Shown in pieces: positions 1 through 6,954 of a stretch of 9,983 nucleotides of DNA (position 1 is its first letter; every line of letters begins with the position of its first letter). The notes under the pieces were generated by a model that saw nothing but the letters and a program-made list of their open reading frames with translations, made no database searches and was not told where the DNA came from. Origin of the DNA: Solirubrobacteraceae bacterium (GTDB taxonomy: Bacteria; Actinomycetota; Thermoleophilia; Solirubrobacterales; Solirubrobacteraceae); the NCBI GenBank assembly GCA_016462245.1, contig JAEMTR010000041.1:1-9983 (forward strand), given 5' to 3'. Made by a program: the position numbers and the translations under genes.

Positions 1-397
1 CGCGCCCGTGGAAGGTTGCCGCGGTCGGTTCAAGCCGCTGCGGCGTGCCGGAGATGTCGACCGCTTCGACAATCCCGCCGAAGCGCTGAGCTGCTAGCGA
101 GATCAGGCCATTGTCGGGGGCGACGAAGATTCGGTTCTCGTCGGCTGTGCGGGCGGCGAGCCCGCGCCGTTCGCCGCCAACCTGAGGGTCGACGACGGCG
201 AGATGAATTCCGGCTGGGAAGTAGGGCAGTGAGCGGCGCAGTACGAGCGCGCCACTGCGCACGTCGTGGCGCTTGATTCCGTGGGTCACGTCGAAGATCC
301 GTGACTGCGGTGCGCGCTCAGCGATTACCGCGTGGCAGACGCCGACGTACTCATCGGTGTAGCCGTAGTCGGAGAGGAAGGTGATCGGGCTCGACAT
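1..397 (-). CDS. SAM hydrolase / SAM hydroxide adenosyltransferase (DUF62), C-terminus beyond window
   Basis: I recognise the N-terminal 132 residues of the DUF62 family, whose members split S-adenosylmethionine into adenosine and methionine with water as nucleophile and are related to SalL chlorinase and fluorinase. The protein opens with ITFLSDYGYTDEYVG, the family start signature. The Asp-Arg-His set known from archaeal DUF62 enzymes appears here as D70 and R77 in the DPQVGGERR segment and H130 in TFHGR. The family usually has Gly where this protein has Gln72 (DPGVG). The ATG at 397 is the only upstream-limited choice, because an in-frame TAA lies two codons before it. It follows cobA-hemD by 51 bases on the same strand and is probably the last visible operon member. 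No strong Shine-Dalgarno sequence precedes it. Hydroxide rather than halide as nucleophile is inferred from the intact triad; the decisive C-terminal halide-site region is outside the window. Confidence 0.88.
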   Translation of the reverse strand, partial: MSSPITFLSDYGYTDEYVGVCHAVIAERAPQSRIFDVTHGIKRHDVRSGALVLRRSLPYFPAGIHLAVVDPQVGGERRGLAARTADENRIFVAPDNGLISLAAQRFGGIVEAVDISGTPQRLEPTAATFHGR

Positions 398-400
398 CGC

Positions 401-439
401 TTAAGAGTCGATCCAATCGAAGTTGCGCGGGAACTCCAT
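401..439 (-). CDS. Possible 12-residue leader ORF, in frame with the DUF62 gene
   Basis: A 12-codon ORF (MEFPRNFDWIDS) lies between cobA-hemD and the DUF62 gene. It ends with TAA two codons before the DUF62 ATG and is in the same frame. AAGG and TAGG stretches upstream give it at least as good a ribosome site as the DUF62 start has. It could be a translated leader coupling ribosomes into DUF62, the remnant of an N-terminal extension cut off by the TAA, or chance. It is too short to judge by coding statistics. Confidence 0.2.
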   Translation of the reverse strand: MEFPRNFDWIDS

Positions 440-448
440 CGCGCGAAC

Positions 449-1918
449 CTACCTTGTCGTGGCATCGGCGATCAGCGCAGCGACCAAACCGTCCGGCGTG
501 TGCTCGCTCGCTTCGACGGCCGGCTCGTAGCCAAGCTCGCGCAGCTGCTCGCTCGTGACCGGCCCGATTGAAACCAATCGCGGCCCGTCGAGCGTCCCCG
601 CCGCCTCGTGGAAGAAGCGCGCCGAGGAGGCCGAGGTGAAGGTTGCGTAGTCGGCTCCGAGCGCAGCGGCGCGGGCCCGATCATCGAGCGGCTCGGCAAC
701 GGTGCGGTAGAGCGCGAGTAGATCGACTTCAGCGCCGCGGGCACGGAGCGCGTCGGGCAGCACGTCGCGCGCCTCTTCAGCGCGAGCGATCAAGGCACGC
801 TGGGTCGGCACGTCAACGAGCGCTTCAACGAGTGCTTCGGCGACTGAGCGGTCAGGCACGATGTCGGCCTTGATCCCGTGATCGAGCAGTGCGCGCGCAG
901 TGCCAGGACCGATCGCGGCGATCGTCAGCCCAGCCAAGTCGCGCGCGTCGCCGAGCGCGGCGAAGAGCTGCTCAACGCCGTTTGGGCTCGTCAGGCAGAG
1001 CAGGTCGTAACCAGCTAGGTCAGGAAGCTTCGGGTTCAGCGGTTCGATCTTGATCGCCGGCGCTTCGACGACCTCGGCGCCGAGCGCGCTGAGCCGCGCG
1101 GCTAGTGCGCTGGCTTGGGCGCGGGCGCGCGTTACGGCGATCGTCTTGCCAGCTAGTGGTCGCGCGGCGTCACGCCAGCCAATCTCCTCCCCGAGCGCTG
1201 CGACGTCGCCGATTACGGTGATCGCCGGCGCTTTGATCTCAGCCTCGTCAGCGATCTGGGCGATCGTCTCGAGCGTGCCAACGACTTCGCGCTGAGCCGG
1301 GAATGTTCCGCGCTCGATCACTGCTGCCGGCTGCTCGCCCGGGCGGCCGCCACTTATTAGCGCCTCAGCGATCTGCCCAAGGCTGCGCACGCCCATGTAA
1401 AAGACGAGCGTGCCAGGGAAGGCGGCCAGCGCAGGCCAGTCGATCTGCGTCTCCGGCTTGTCTGGGTTCTCGTGGCCGGTGACGAAGGCGACGGCGCTGG
1501 AGACGCCGCGCTGCGTTACCGGGATGCCGGCGTAGGCCGGTGCTGCGATCCCCGCAGTTACACCCGGAACTACCTCAACTGCGATCCCGCGCTCGAGGCA
1601 GGCGATCGCTTCTTCGCCGCCGCGCCCAAAGACGAACGGGTCGCCGCCCTTCAGCCGGACGACGCTGCGACCGGCCAAGGCGTGCTCGATCATCAGCTCG
1701 TTCGTGACCTCCTGGGGCACCTGCTTGCCGCCGCCGATCTTGCCGACGTCGATCAGCTCTGCGTCGCTGCGCGCGCCCTCGAGCGCGCGCGGACCGATCA
1801 GTTGGTCGTGGAGAATCACGTCGGCGCTGGCCAGTAGTTCTGCGCCGCGCAAAGTGATCAGCCCTTCGTCGCCAGGGCCTGCCCCGACGAGGTAAACAGT
1901 TCCGGGAAGCGCGCTCAT
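449..1918 (-). CDS. cobA-hemD: Uroporphyrinogen-III C-methyltransferase / uroporphyrinogen-III synthase fusion
   Basis: A 489-residue two-domain cytoplasmic enzyme. Residues about 7-245 are a SUMT (CobA) domain: VYLVGAGPGD at 8-17, RLKGGDPFVFGRGGEEA at 88-104, VPGVTAGIAAPAYAGIPVT at 117-135 and TLVFYMG at 170-176. It methylates uroporphyrinogen III twice with SAM to precorrin-2. Residues about 256-485 are HemD: KTIAVTRARAQ, LLCLTSPNGV near 306-315, IAAIGPGTARAL near 333-343 and the TFTSASSARFF segment. This domain closes and inverts ring D of hydroxymethylbilane, the HemC product. I start it at ATG 1918, which overlaps the hemC TGA as ATGA; a longer frame to 2029 would read 37 unrelated residues inside hemC. 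AGGTG upstream serves as a ribosome site. The fusion puts uroporphyrinogen III at the siroheme/heme branch point. Confidence 0.96.
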   Translation of the reverse strand: MSALPGTVYLVGAGPGDEGLITLRGAELLASADVILHDQLIGPRALEGARSDAELIDVGKIGGGKQVPQEVTNELMIEHALAGRSVVRLKGGDPFVFGRGGEEAIACLERGIAVEVVPGVTAGIAAPAYAGIPVTQRGVSSAVAFVTGHENPDKPETQIDWPALAAFPGTLVFYMGVRSLGQIAEALISGGRPGEQPAAVIERGTFPAQREVVGTLETIAQIADEAEIKAPAITVIGDVAALGEEIGWRDAARPLAGKTIAVTRARAQASALAARLSALGAEVVEAPAIKIEPLNPKLPDLAGYDLLCLTSPNGVEQLFAALGDARDLAGLTIAAIGPGTARALLDHGIKADIVPDRSVAEALVEALVDVPTQRALIARAEEARDVLPDALRARGAEVDLLALYRTVAEPLDDRARAAALGADYATFTSASSARFFHEAAGTLDGPRLVSIGPVTSEQLRELGYEPAVEASEHTPDGLVAALIADATTR

Positions 1919-2781
1919 CGGCCCAGCACCTCGTTGGCTCCTGATGCCAGCATTCGCGAGCCAACTTCGCGCCCGAGCTCTTCCGGCGTGCTCGCGCTGC
2001 CGCTGACCGTTAGCTCGTCGCGCAGCCAAGCTGAACCGTCTGTGCGCCCGACGAAGGCAGCCAGCGTCATCGCCTCGCCGTCGGTCGTTGCGTGGGCGCC
2101 AACAGGTGTGTGACAGTCGGCTTCGAGCACGTCGATCAGCGCACGCTCGGCGGCTAGGCAGCGGTGCGTCGCTGCATCGTCAAGCGCAAAGGCCAGCGCA
2201 ATCGATTCAGCGTCACCTGCGCGCGCCGTGATCGCCAGTGTTCCTTGGCCGGCGGCTGGAATCATCTGATCGAGTAGCGAGCCCGCCTGATCAGCGCGCC
2301 CAAGCCTTTCAAGGCCGGCCATCGCGATCACAATCGCTTCGTACTCGTCACCTTCGAGCGCTGCTAGGCGGGTATCAACATTGCCATGCAGCTCGCTGAT
2401 CTGGAGGTCATCACGGAGCGCAAGCAGCTGCGCCGAGCGACGAACTGAACTGGTGCCCACGCGCGCACCCTGCGGCAAGTCAGTCAACGATTCAGCGCCG
2501 CAGAGCACGTCGAACGGATTGGCTCGCACCGGCGTCGCGGCAATCACAATCCCTTGCTCGAGCTTCGCCGGCAGATCCTTCGCCGAGTGGACTGCCAGCG
2601 CAACGCGCCCATCGACCAGTGCTGCGTCGAGCTCGCGGACCCAGCGTTCTTTGTCGTCGCTGGGATCGAAGCCGCGGTCACCGGAGGTTGTGATCGTCTC
2701 CAGCTCGCAGCCCTCAATAGCTGCCGCCACGGTCCCTGCCTGCGCCAGCGCCAGTGCGCTGCCGCGGGTTCCGAGCTTCAC
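1915..2781 (-). CDS. hemC: Hydroxymethylbilane synthase (porphobilinogen deaminase)
   Basis: A 288-residue cytoplasmic enzyme of usual family length that joins four porphobilinogens into hydroxymethylbilane. Family signatures are in order: LGTRGSALALAQA at 3-15, VHSAKDLP at 64-71 (the catalytic Asp is D69; most relatives have Met at A67), RVGTSSVRRSAQLL at 107-120, LHGNVDTRL at 131-139 and ADCHTPVGA at 221-229. Cys223 is the expected attachment residue for the dipyrromethane cofactor. The start is GTG, whose last bases form the TGA stop of hemA (GTGA overlap), so translation is probably coupled; I see no separate strong ribosome site. Its product feeds the HemD domain of the next gene, which also starts with a 4-base overlap. 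Confidence 0.97.
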   Translation of the reverse strand: MKLGTRGSALALAQAGTVAAAIEGCELETITTSGDRGFDPSDDKERWVRELDAALVDGRVALAVHSAKDLPAKLEQGIVIAATPVRANPFDVLCGAESLTDLPQGARVGTSSVRRSAQLLALRDDLQISELHGNVDTRLAALEGDEYEAIVIAMAGLERLGRADQAGSLLDQMIPAAGQGTLAITARAGDAESIALAFALDDAATHRCLAAERALIDVLEADCHTPVGAHATTDGEAMTLAAFVGRTDGSAWLRDELTVSGSASTPEELGREVGSRMLASGANEVLGR

Positions 2782-4133
2782 GACTCACGCCGCAGCGGGC
2801 GGACCTCCGCGGCCTGGCCAAGGTCGGCCTCAGCGGCAGCGGCGCTCGCTCCGGCAGCCTCTTCTGGGACTTCGTCGAGGCCAAAGAGTTCGCGCAGGAC
2901 GGCGATTCGCCCGTGGCCGCCGCCCTGCTCCAAAGCTTTCGTGCGGATCGTCGGTTCGTGCAGCAGGCGCTGCATCACGGCGCGGGCGATCGCTTCAACG
3001 CGCACGACGTCGCGAGAGGAGGCGCTCTCCCAGCGGCCATCGTTCTCGGCCAAGACCTGTTCAACGATCGATGCGCCGTGCTCGCGCAGCGCCGCAATCG
3101 TTGGAGTAGCTCCCTGCTGCGCCATCCAGCCGGAGAAGCGCTCGATCTCATCCTCGATGATCGCTAAGGCCTGCTCGCGCTCGCCTTCGCGCACCTGCAG
3201 GTTGCGGGCGGCAGCGTTCTGAAGGTCGTCCATGTTCAGCACGCGCACCCCAGGGATCTCATTGCAGCCGTCTTCAATGTCGCGCGGCACGGCGATGTCG
3301 ATCAGCAGCAGTGCGCGGCCGTCGCGCGACTCCATCATCATCTCGAGCTCGCTAACGCCAATAATTGGGTGCGGTGAAGAGGTCGAAGCGACGACAATGT
3401 CGGCGTCGATCATCCGCTGGGGCAGCTCGTCGAGAGAGCCAACGCCGCCGCCGTAACGCTCAGCAAGTTCGCGTGCTCGCTCAATTCGGCGGTTGGCGAC
3501 GAACATTGTCGTCACGCCCTGCTCGCTGAGCGCGCGGGCCGTCAGCTCGGCGGTCTCGCCGGCACCGATCACAACTACGCTGCTCTGGCTCAGCTCGCCG
3601 ACGGTCTCCTCAGCAAGCGCGACGGCAACCGACGGAACGCTGACGCGCGCTGTCCCCAGCGCTGTCTCGGTGCGCACCCGCTTGCCGGCTTGGAGCGCGG
3701 CGCGGAAGAGGCGGTTGGTGAACGGCCCTGTTGTACCGGCGGCCAGTGCAGCCTCGTAGGAGCGGCGAACCTGACCTTGAACCTCATTCTCGCCGACGAT
3801 CATCGAATCGAGCCCGGCCGTTACGCGGAACAGGTGGCGCGCGGCGTCGCAGTTGCGCGGCGAGTAGACGATGTCGACCAATTCGGTTGGGCGGATGTCG
3901 GCGCGCGCAGCGAGTTTGCTCAGCAGCACGCTCTCAGCGTCAACAGAGTTGCGCGCGACGATGTAAACCTCGGTGCGGTTGCAGGTTGAGATCACGACCG
4001 CTTCACGCAGCTCCTCACTGGCGACCAGCTCACGGACGAAGCGCTCGGCTTCGGTATCGGTCAGCGCGACGCGCTCACGCAGCGCGACCGGCGCCGTCTT
4101 GTGCGAGATGCCGATTGCCAGCAGCTCAGTCAC
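2778..4133 (-). CDS. hemA: Glutamyl-tRNA reductase
   Basis: A 451-residue enzyme that reduces glutamyl-tRNA(Glu) to glutamate-1-semialdehyde with NADPH, the first committed step of C5-type tetrapyrrole synthesis. The N-terminus GISHKTAPVALRE is diagnostic. The catalytic cysteine is C51 in STCNRTEVY. DSMIVGENEVQGQVR at 109-123 matches the family's MxxGExQIxxQV block. VVVIGAGETAE at 186-196 is the NADPH-binding loop, and AVPRDIEDGC at 281-290 is also conserved. Helical dimerisation sequence follows to about residue 420, then an Ala/Glu-rich tail of about 30 residues beyond the conserved region. The GTG start forms a GTGA overlap with the ccmD stop; only a weak AAGAG lies upstream, so coupling to ccmD translation is likely. 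HemA is commonly regulated by heme-dependent turnover; nothing in this sequence shows whether that applies here. Confidence 0.97.
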   Translation of the reverse strand: MTELLAIGISHKTAPVALRERVALTDTEAERFVRELVASEELREAVVISTCNRTEVYIVARNSVDAESVLLSKLAARADIRPTELVDIVYSPRNCDAARHLFRVTAGLDSMIVGENEVQGQVRRSYEAALAAGTTGPFTNRLFRAALQAGKRVRTETALGTARVSVPSVAVALAEETVGELSQSSVVVIGAGETAELTARALSEQGVTTMFVANRRIERARELAERYGGGVGSLDELPQRMIDADIVVASTSSPHPIIGVSELEMMMESRDGRALLLIDIAVPRDIEDGCNEIPGVRVLNMDDLQNAAARNLQVREGEREQALAIIEDEIERFSGWMAQQGATPTIAALREHGASIVEQVLAENDGRWESASSRDVVRVEAIARAVMQRLLHEPTIRTKALEQGGGHGRIAVLRELFGLDEVPEEAAGASAAAAEADLGQAAEVRPLRRES

Positions 4134-4321
4134 TGACTGCTCTTTTCGGCAGAGGCTTCGGTTGAGTCTCGCTGCTTCGATTGCGTCAGCAGCTCAGCCA
4201 GCTCACGCTCAACTCGCGCAGCGCGGGTCGCCGCGATCGCGATGTAGATCAGCAGAATGAAAAGAAAGACGAGATAGGCGGCCGCGACGTAGCCGGTGTT
4301 GGGCGGCAGTGTGTTGCTCAT
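4130..4321 (-). CDS. ccmD: CcmD-like small membrane protein of cytochrome c maturation
   Basis: A 63-residue protein with one membrane helix (about residues 10-31, GYVAAAYLVFLFILLIYIAI) followed by a basic and then charged cytoplasmic tail (RAARVERELAEL). This is the CcmD layout. CcmD belongs to the CcmABCD complex and assists release of heme-loaded CcmE from CcmC. The ATG at 4321 overlaps the ccmC stop (ATGA), with AAGGA about 11 bases upstream; the stop overlaps the hemA GTG. The call rests on position after ccmC, size and helix-plus-charged-tail pattern, since the family is short and weakly conserved. Confidence 0.82.
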   Translation of the reverse strand: MSNTLPPNTGYVAAAYLVFLFILLIYIAIAATRAARVERELAELLTQSKQRDSTEASAEKSSQ

Positions 4322-5070
4322 TTGAGCGCAATCCTTGGCGCTGCGCTGCGGGTAGGGGCGGGCTCGTTGCCGTCGCCACCGAGGCTGCGCCGCAGGGCGG
4401 CCAGCTGCGCGCGGCTGTGCTTGGCTGACATCTCGTATTTGCAGATCGTGATGAACAGCAGCGTGATTCCAATAATGGCGCTGTAGAAGGCGATCCGCAT
4501 GTCGCCCGGCAACGAATCGCCAGAGCTGCTCAGCACGCGCGGGTGAATTAGCGGGCTGGCGAGCCGCACGGCGATGAAGTTGAGCGGCACGAAGACGCCC
4601 GCGACGACGGCAAAGACGGCTGCGTAGCGGGCTTGGCGCTCAGGGTCCTCGATCGAGAAGCGCAGCGGCTGGTAGGTGCAATACAGCAGAAAGACGATCA
4701 GGAACGAAACTAGCGTCGGTTCATCCCAAACCCACCACTGGCCCCAGGCTGCCTTGCCCCAGATAGAGCCGGTGATTAGCGCGCCGATGCAGAAGATCAA
4801 GCTCTGGTGGATTGCCGTGTAGGAGCGCAGATCGTGGCGCGTGTCGCCACTACGTAGGTATTGGATCGCAAAGATGCCACCGAAGACAAAGCCACCGAGC
4901 GTGACGATCGCGAGCGGAACATGGATGTAGAAGATCTTCTGCGAGAAACCTTGATCAGCTTCGATCGGCGCGTAAAAGAAGGCCAGCCCGATTGCGGCCG
5001 TCAGCACGATTGCGGTTGCAATCGCGTAGCCGGGGAGGCGTCGTCCGTAGAGGCTCTTTGTCGTTGGCAC
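4318..5070 (-). CDS. ccmC: Heme export/handling protein CcmC (cytochrome c biogenesis, System I)
   Basis: A 250-residue integral membrane protein of the heme-handling (HHP) family. The tryptophan-rich WWD motif is clear at 109-116 (WGQWWVWD). Candidate axial heme histidines are H50 in IFYIHVPLA and H176 in ASPLIHPRVL, flanking the WWD segment as expected. About six membrane helices can be placed near 14-34, 50-70, 88-105, 118-135, 148-168 and 193-211, with a polar C-terminal tail. CcmC presents heme to the chaperone CcmE at the outer face of the membrane. Size and six-helix layout fit CcmC rather than the larger CcmF or CcsA. The start is GTG at 5070, three bases after ccmB, with a GGAAGA ribosome site inside the end of ccmB; the 3' end overlaps ccmD. 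Confidence 0.95.
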   Translation of the reverse strand: MPTTKSLYGRRLPGYAIATAIVLTAAIGLAFFYAPIEADQGFSQKIFYIHVPLAIVTLGGFVFGGIFAIQYLRSGDTRHDLRSYTAIHQSLIFCIGALITGSIWGKAAWGQWWVWDEPTLVSFLIVFLLYCTYQPLRFSIEDPERQARYAAVFAVVAGVFVPLNFIAVRLASPLIHPRVLSSSGDSLPGDMRIAFYSAIIGITLLFITICKYEMSAKHSRAQLAALRRSLGGDGNEPAPTRSAAPRIALK

Positions 5071-5073
5071 TGT

Positions 5074-5772
5074 TCAGTCTTCCACTAGATAATCGAATAG
5101 GGCGTATGCGAGTAGCCCGAAGATCAGATCGTACAACCCAAGCAGTGCCAGCCAGCGCCAAGCGAGCGTCCCGCCGCCAACAGTTAGCAGCGGCTCGCTG
5201 GCTTTCGTCACCGCGATTAGCAAGGGAATCAGTAGCGGTAGCGCGAGGATCGAAGTGATCAGATCACGCGCGCGGGTCTGGATTGCGATTCCTGCGATCA
5301 GTGTTCCGACCAGAGCGATGCCAAGGTCGGCGAGCACGATCAGGAGCGCGAGCGAGGCCCACTGCGAGGCGTTTGGGGTCGGACCGAGCAGCAATACCGA
5401 GAAGATCACGGCGGCGAAAAAGCCGACGATCAGCAGGAAGATCAGCAGCGTCGTCGCCTTCGCGACTAGTAGCGCGGTGCGCGGCGCCGGCGCCAGCAGG
5501 AAGCCGTCGAGCCCTCCCTCTTCGCGGTCGGCGACGAAGCTGCGGCCGATTCCCAGCAGCGCAGCCAGCGCCAGCGTTACCCACAGAACGCCGGCAGCGA
5601 GCGCCCCTTCAACCTCATCGCGCCCGAGCGCGAAGTGGAAGATCACAAAGGCGCTAGCGCAGAAGAGCGCCATCGCCGTCAGCGTCTGCGGCGCGCGCCG
5701 CTCGAGCGTTAGCTCCTTGTAGAGAACCGCACGCGTGGCGCTCAGCGCTGACGGTGGGCGCGCGGCGCTCAT
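5074..5772 (-). CDS. ccmB: Heme exporter ABC-type membrane subunit CcmB
   Basis: A 232-residue membrane protein, normal length for CcmB. The N-terminal KELTLERR, the VLWVTLALAALLGIGRSF stretch near 62-79 and REEGGLDGFLLAP at 83-95 match the family. Six membrane segments are visible near 30-49, 57-77, 104-129, 138-163, 172-188 and 206-226. CcmB pairs with the ATPase CcmA; with CcmC and CcmD they use ATP hydrolysis to release holo-CcmE. The ATG overlaps the ccmA stop as ATGA. Confidence 0.95.
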   Translation of the reverse strand: MSAARPPSALSATRAVLYKELTLERRAPQTLTAMALFCASAFVIFHFALGRDEVEGALAAGVLWVTLALAALLGIGRSFVADREEGGLDGFLLAPAPRTALLVAKATTLLIFLLIVGFFAAVIFSVLLLGPTPNASQWASLALLIVLADLGIALVGTLIAGIAIQTRARDLITSILALPLLIPLLIAVTKASEPLLTVGGGTLAWRWLALLGLYDLIFGLLAYALFDYLVED

Positions 5773-6464
5773 CGGTAGAGCTCGCCGATCTGTTCGGTCG
5801 TCACCTCTGCCGCTGGCGCGAGCAGAGTCGCTGCCCCGTTGCGCAGGCCAAGCACGAGGTCGGCTTCGGCGAGGCCGCCGGCCGGGTCGTGGCTGGCGAT
5901 CACGCGCGTGCGGCCCACGGCTGCGCCGATCAGCGGTTCAACCTGCTCGATCGCCGCCGGGTCAAGATTCGAGCGCGGTTCATCGAGCAGCAGCACCTGC
6001 GGCTCGTGCAGCACGGCGCGACAGATTGCCAGCCGCTGCAGCATTCCTCGCGAGTAGCCGAATACGCGTTCGTCGCCGCGGCCGCTCAGCCCGGTCTGCT
6101 CAAGCAGCGCTTCGATCCGCGCTGCTGCGTCATTGGTGCCGTGCAGCTTGGCGTGATAGCGGAGGTTCTCGCGCGCCGTCAGGTCGCCGTAACAGAGCGA
6201 CTGGTGGCCAAGGAAGCCGATCTTTGAGCGGACCTTCCAGCCTTCTTTGCGCAGGTCGCTGCCAAGCAGGCTGGCGTCGCCTTCGCTCGGCCGCAGCAGC
6301 GTTGAGAGCACGCGCAGCAGCGTCGTTTTACCAGCGCCATTGGGACCAAAGACGACGAGCGTCTGGCCCTCACCGAGCGTTAGGTCGATGCCGTCCAGCG
6401 CGCGCCGTTCGCCATAGCGGCGCACCAACCCGGAGCAGACGACGGCTGGCTCAGTGCTCGCCAT
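5769..6464 (-). CDS. ccmA: Heme exporter ATP-binding protein CcmA
   Basis: A 231-residue ABC ATPase. Walker A GPNGAGKTT is at 40-48, the Q-loop glutamine at Q88, the signature at 137-141 (YSRGM, a CcmA-like divergence from LSGGQ), Walker B VLLLDEP at 157-163, the D-loop SNLD at 165-168 and the switch histidine at H192. All catalytic elements are therefore present. Identity as CcmA rather than another ABC ATPase rests on the signature and the immediate ccmB, ccmC and ccmD neighbours. I use the ATG at 6464; a frame back to a TTG at 6509 would add 15 residues inside mog without family likeness. The chosen start lies 14 bases inside the end of mog, with GAGGG and GGGCGG upstream as a possible ribosome site. 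Confidence 0.93.
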   Translation of the reverse strand: MASTEPAVVCSGLVRRYGERRALDGIDLTLGEGQTLVVFGPNGAGKTTLLRVLSTLLRPSEGDASLLGSDLRKEGWKVRSKIGFLGHQSLCYGDLTARENLRYHAKLHGTNDAAARIEALLEQTGLSGRGDERVFGYSRGMLQRLAICRAVLHEPQVLLLDEPRSNLDPAAIEQVEPLIGAAVGRTRVIASHDPAGGLAEADLVLGLRNGAATLLAPAAEVTTEQIGELYR

Positions 6465-6939
6465 CGGTCCGCCCACCCTCGCGGCCGATGTGCCGGACCG
6501 CGTGGCCAAGGATCGGGGCGAGCACGGGGAAGGCCTCGCCGATTGCTTTCGGATTGCCTGGCATGTTGACGATCAGTGTGCCGCCAGCAACGCCGCTGGT
6601 CGCGCGCGAGATCGCGGCTGCCGGCGTGAACTGCATCGAGGCTGCGCGAAGCGCTTCGGCGATCCCGGGAACCGGCCGTTCGATCACCGCTTCGCTGGCC
6701 TCGGGCGTTACGTCGTCGGGTGTGAGGCCGGTGCCGCCGCTGGTGAGGATTACGTCGAAGCCGTCTGCGACCAGCTCGCGCAGCCGCGCCTCGATTGCCG
6801 CTTGGTCGTCGGCCAAGACTTCCCGTAGCTCGACCTCGCAGCCAGCCGCAGTCGCAGCGTCAGCCAGCGCTGGCCCGGAGAGGTCTTCGCCTTCACCACG
6901 CGCGAGCGAGCTGGAGATCGTCAGGATTGCTGTTCGCAT
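6451..6939 (-). CDS. mog: Molybdopterin adenylyltransferase-type protein (MogA/MoaB family)
   Basis: A 162-residue cytoplasmic protein of the MogA/MoaB fold, which adenylates molybdopterin with ATP before molybdate insertion. The family motif TSGGTGLTPDDVTPEA is at 66-81, including the acidic pair D75-D76. NMPGNPKAIGEAF at 125-137 corresponds to the conserved N-L-P-G-x-P-K block. From sequence alone MogA and MoaB cannot be told apart with certainty; active MogA-type function is inferred from the intact motif and the neighbouring moaC. It starts at ATG 6939, 15 bases after moaC, and its end overlaps ccmA by 14 bases. Confidence 0.92.
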   Translation of the reverse strand: MRTAILTISSSLARGEGEDLSGPALADAATAAGCEVELREVLADDQAAIEARLRELVADGFDVILTSGGTGLTPDDVTPEASEAVIERPVPGIAEALRAASMQFTPAAAISRATSGVAGGTLIVNMPGNPKAIGEAFPVLAPILGHAVRHIGREGGRTDGEH

Positions 6940-6954
6940 CTCGCGGCCTCGGCC

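Noticed and set aside
16..571. Plus-strand frames at the left edge
   Set aside because: They are shadows of the DUF62 and cobA-hemD genes on the minus strand, which have clear family motifs.
1919..2029. 37-residue N-terminal extension of cobA-hemD
   Set aside because: It lies inside hemC, is low-complexity, and the ATG at 1918 gives the family-like start and a classic ATGA overlap.
2381..3222. Long plus-strand open frames opposite hemC and hemA
   Set aside because: They are Arg/Ser/Ala-rich translations of the opposite strand of hemC/hemA without family features.
6465..6509. TTG-started 15-residue extension of ccmA
   Set aside because: It has no family likeness; the ATG at 6464 gives the usual CcmA N-terminus.
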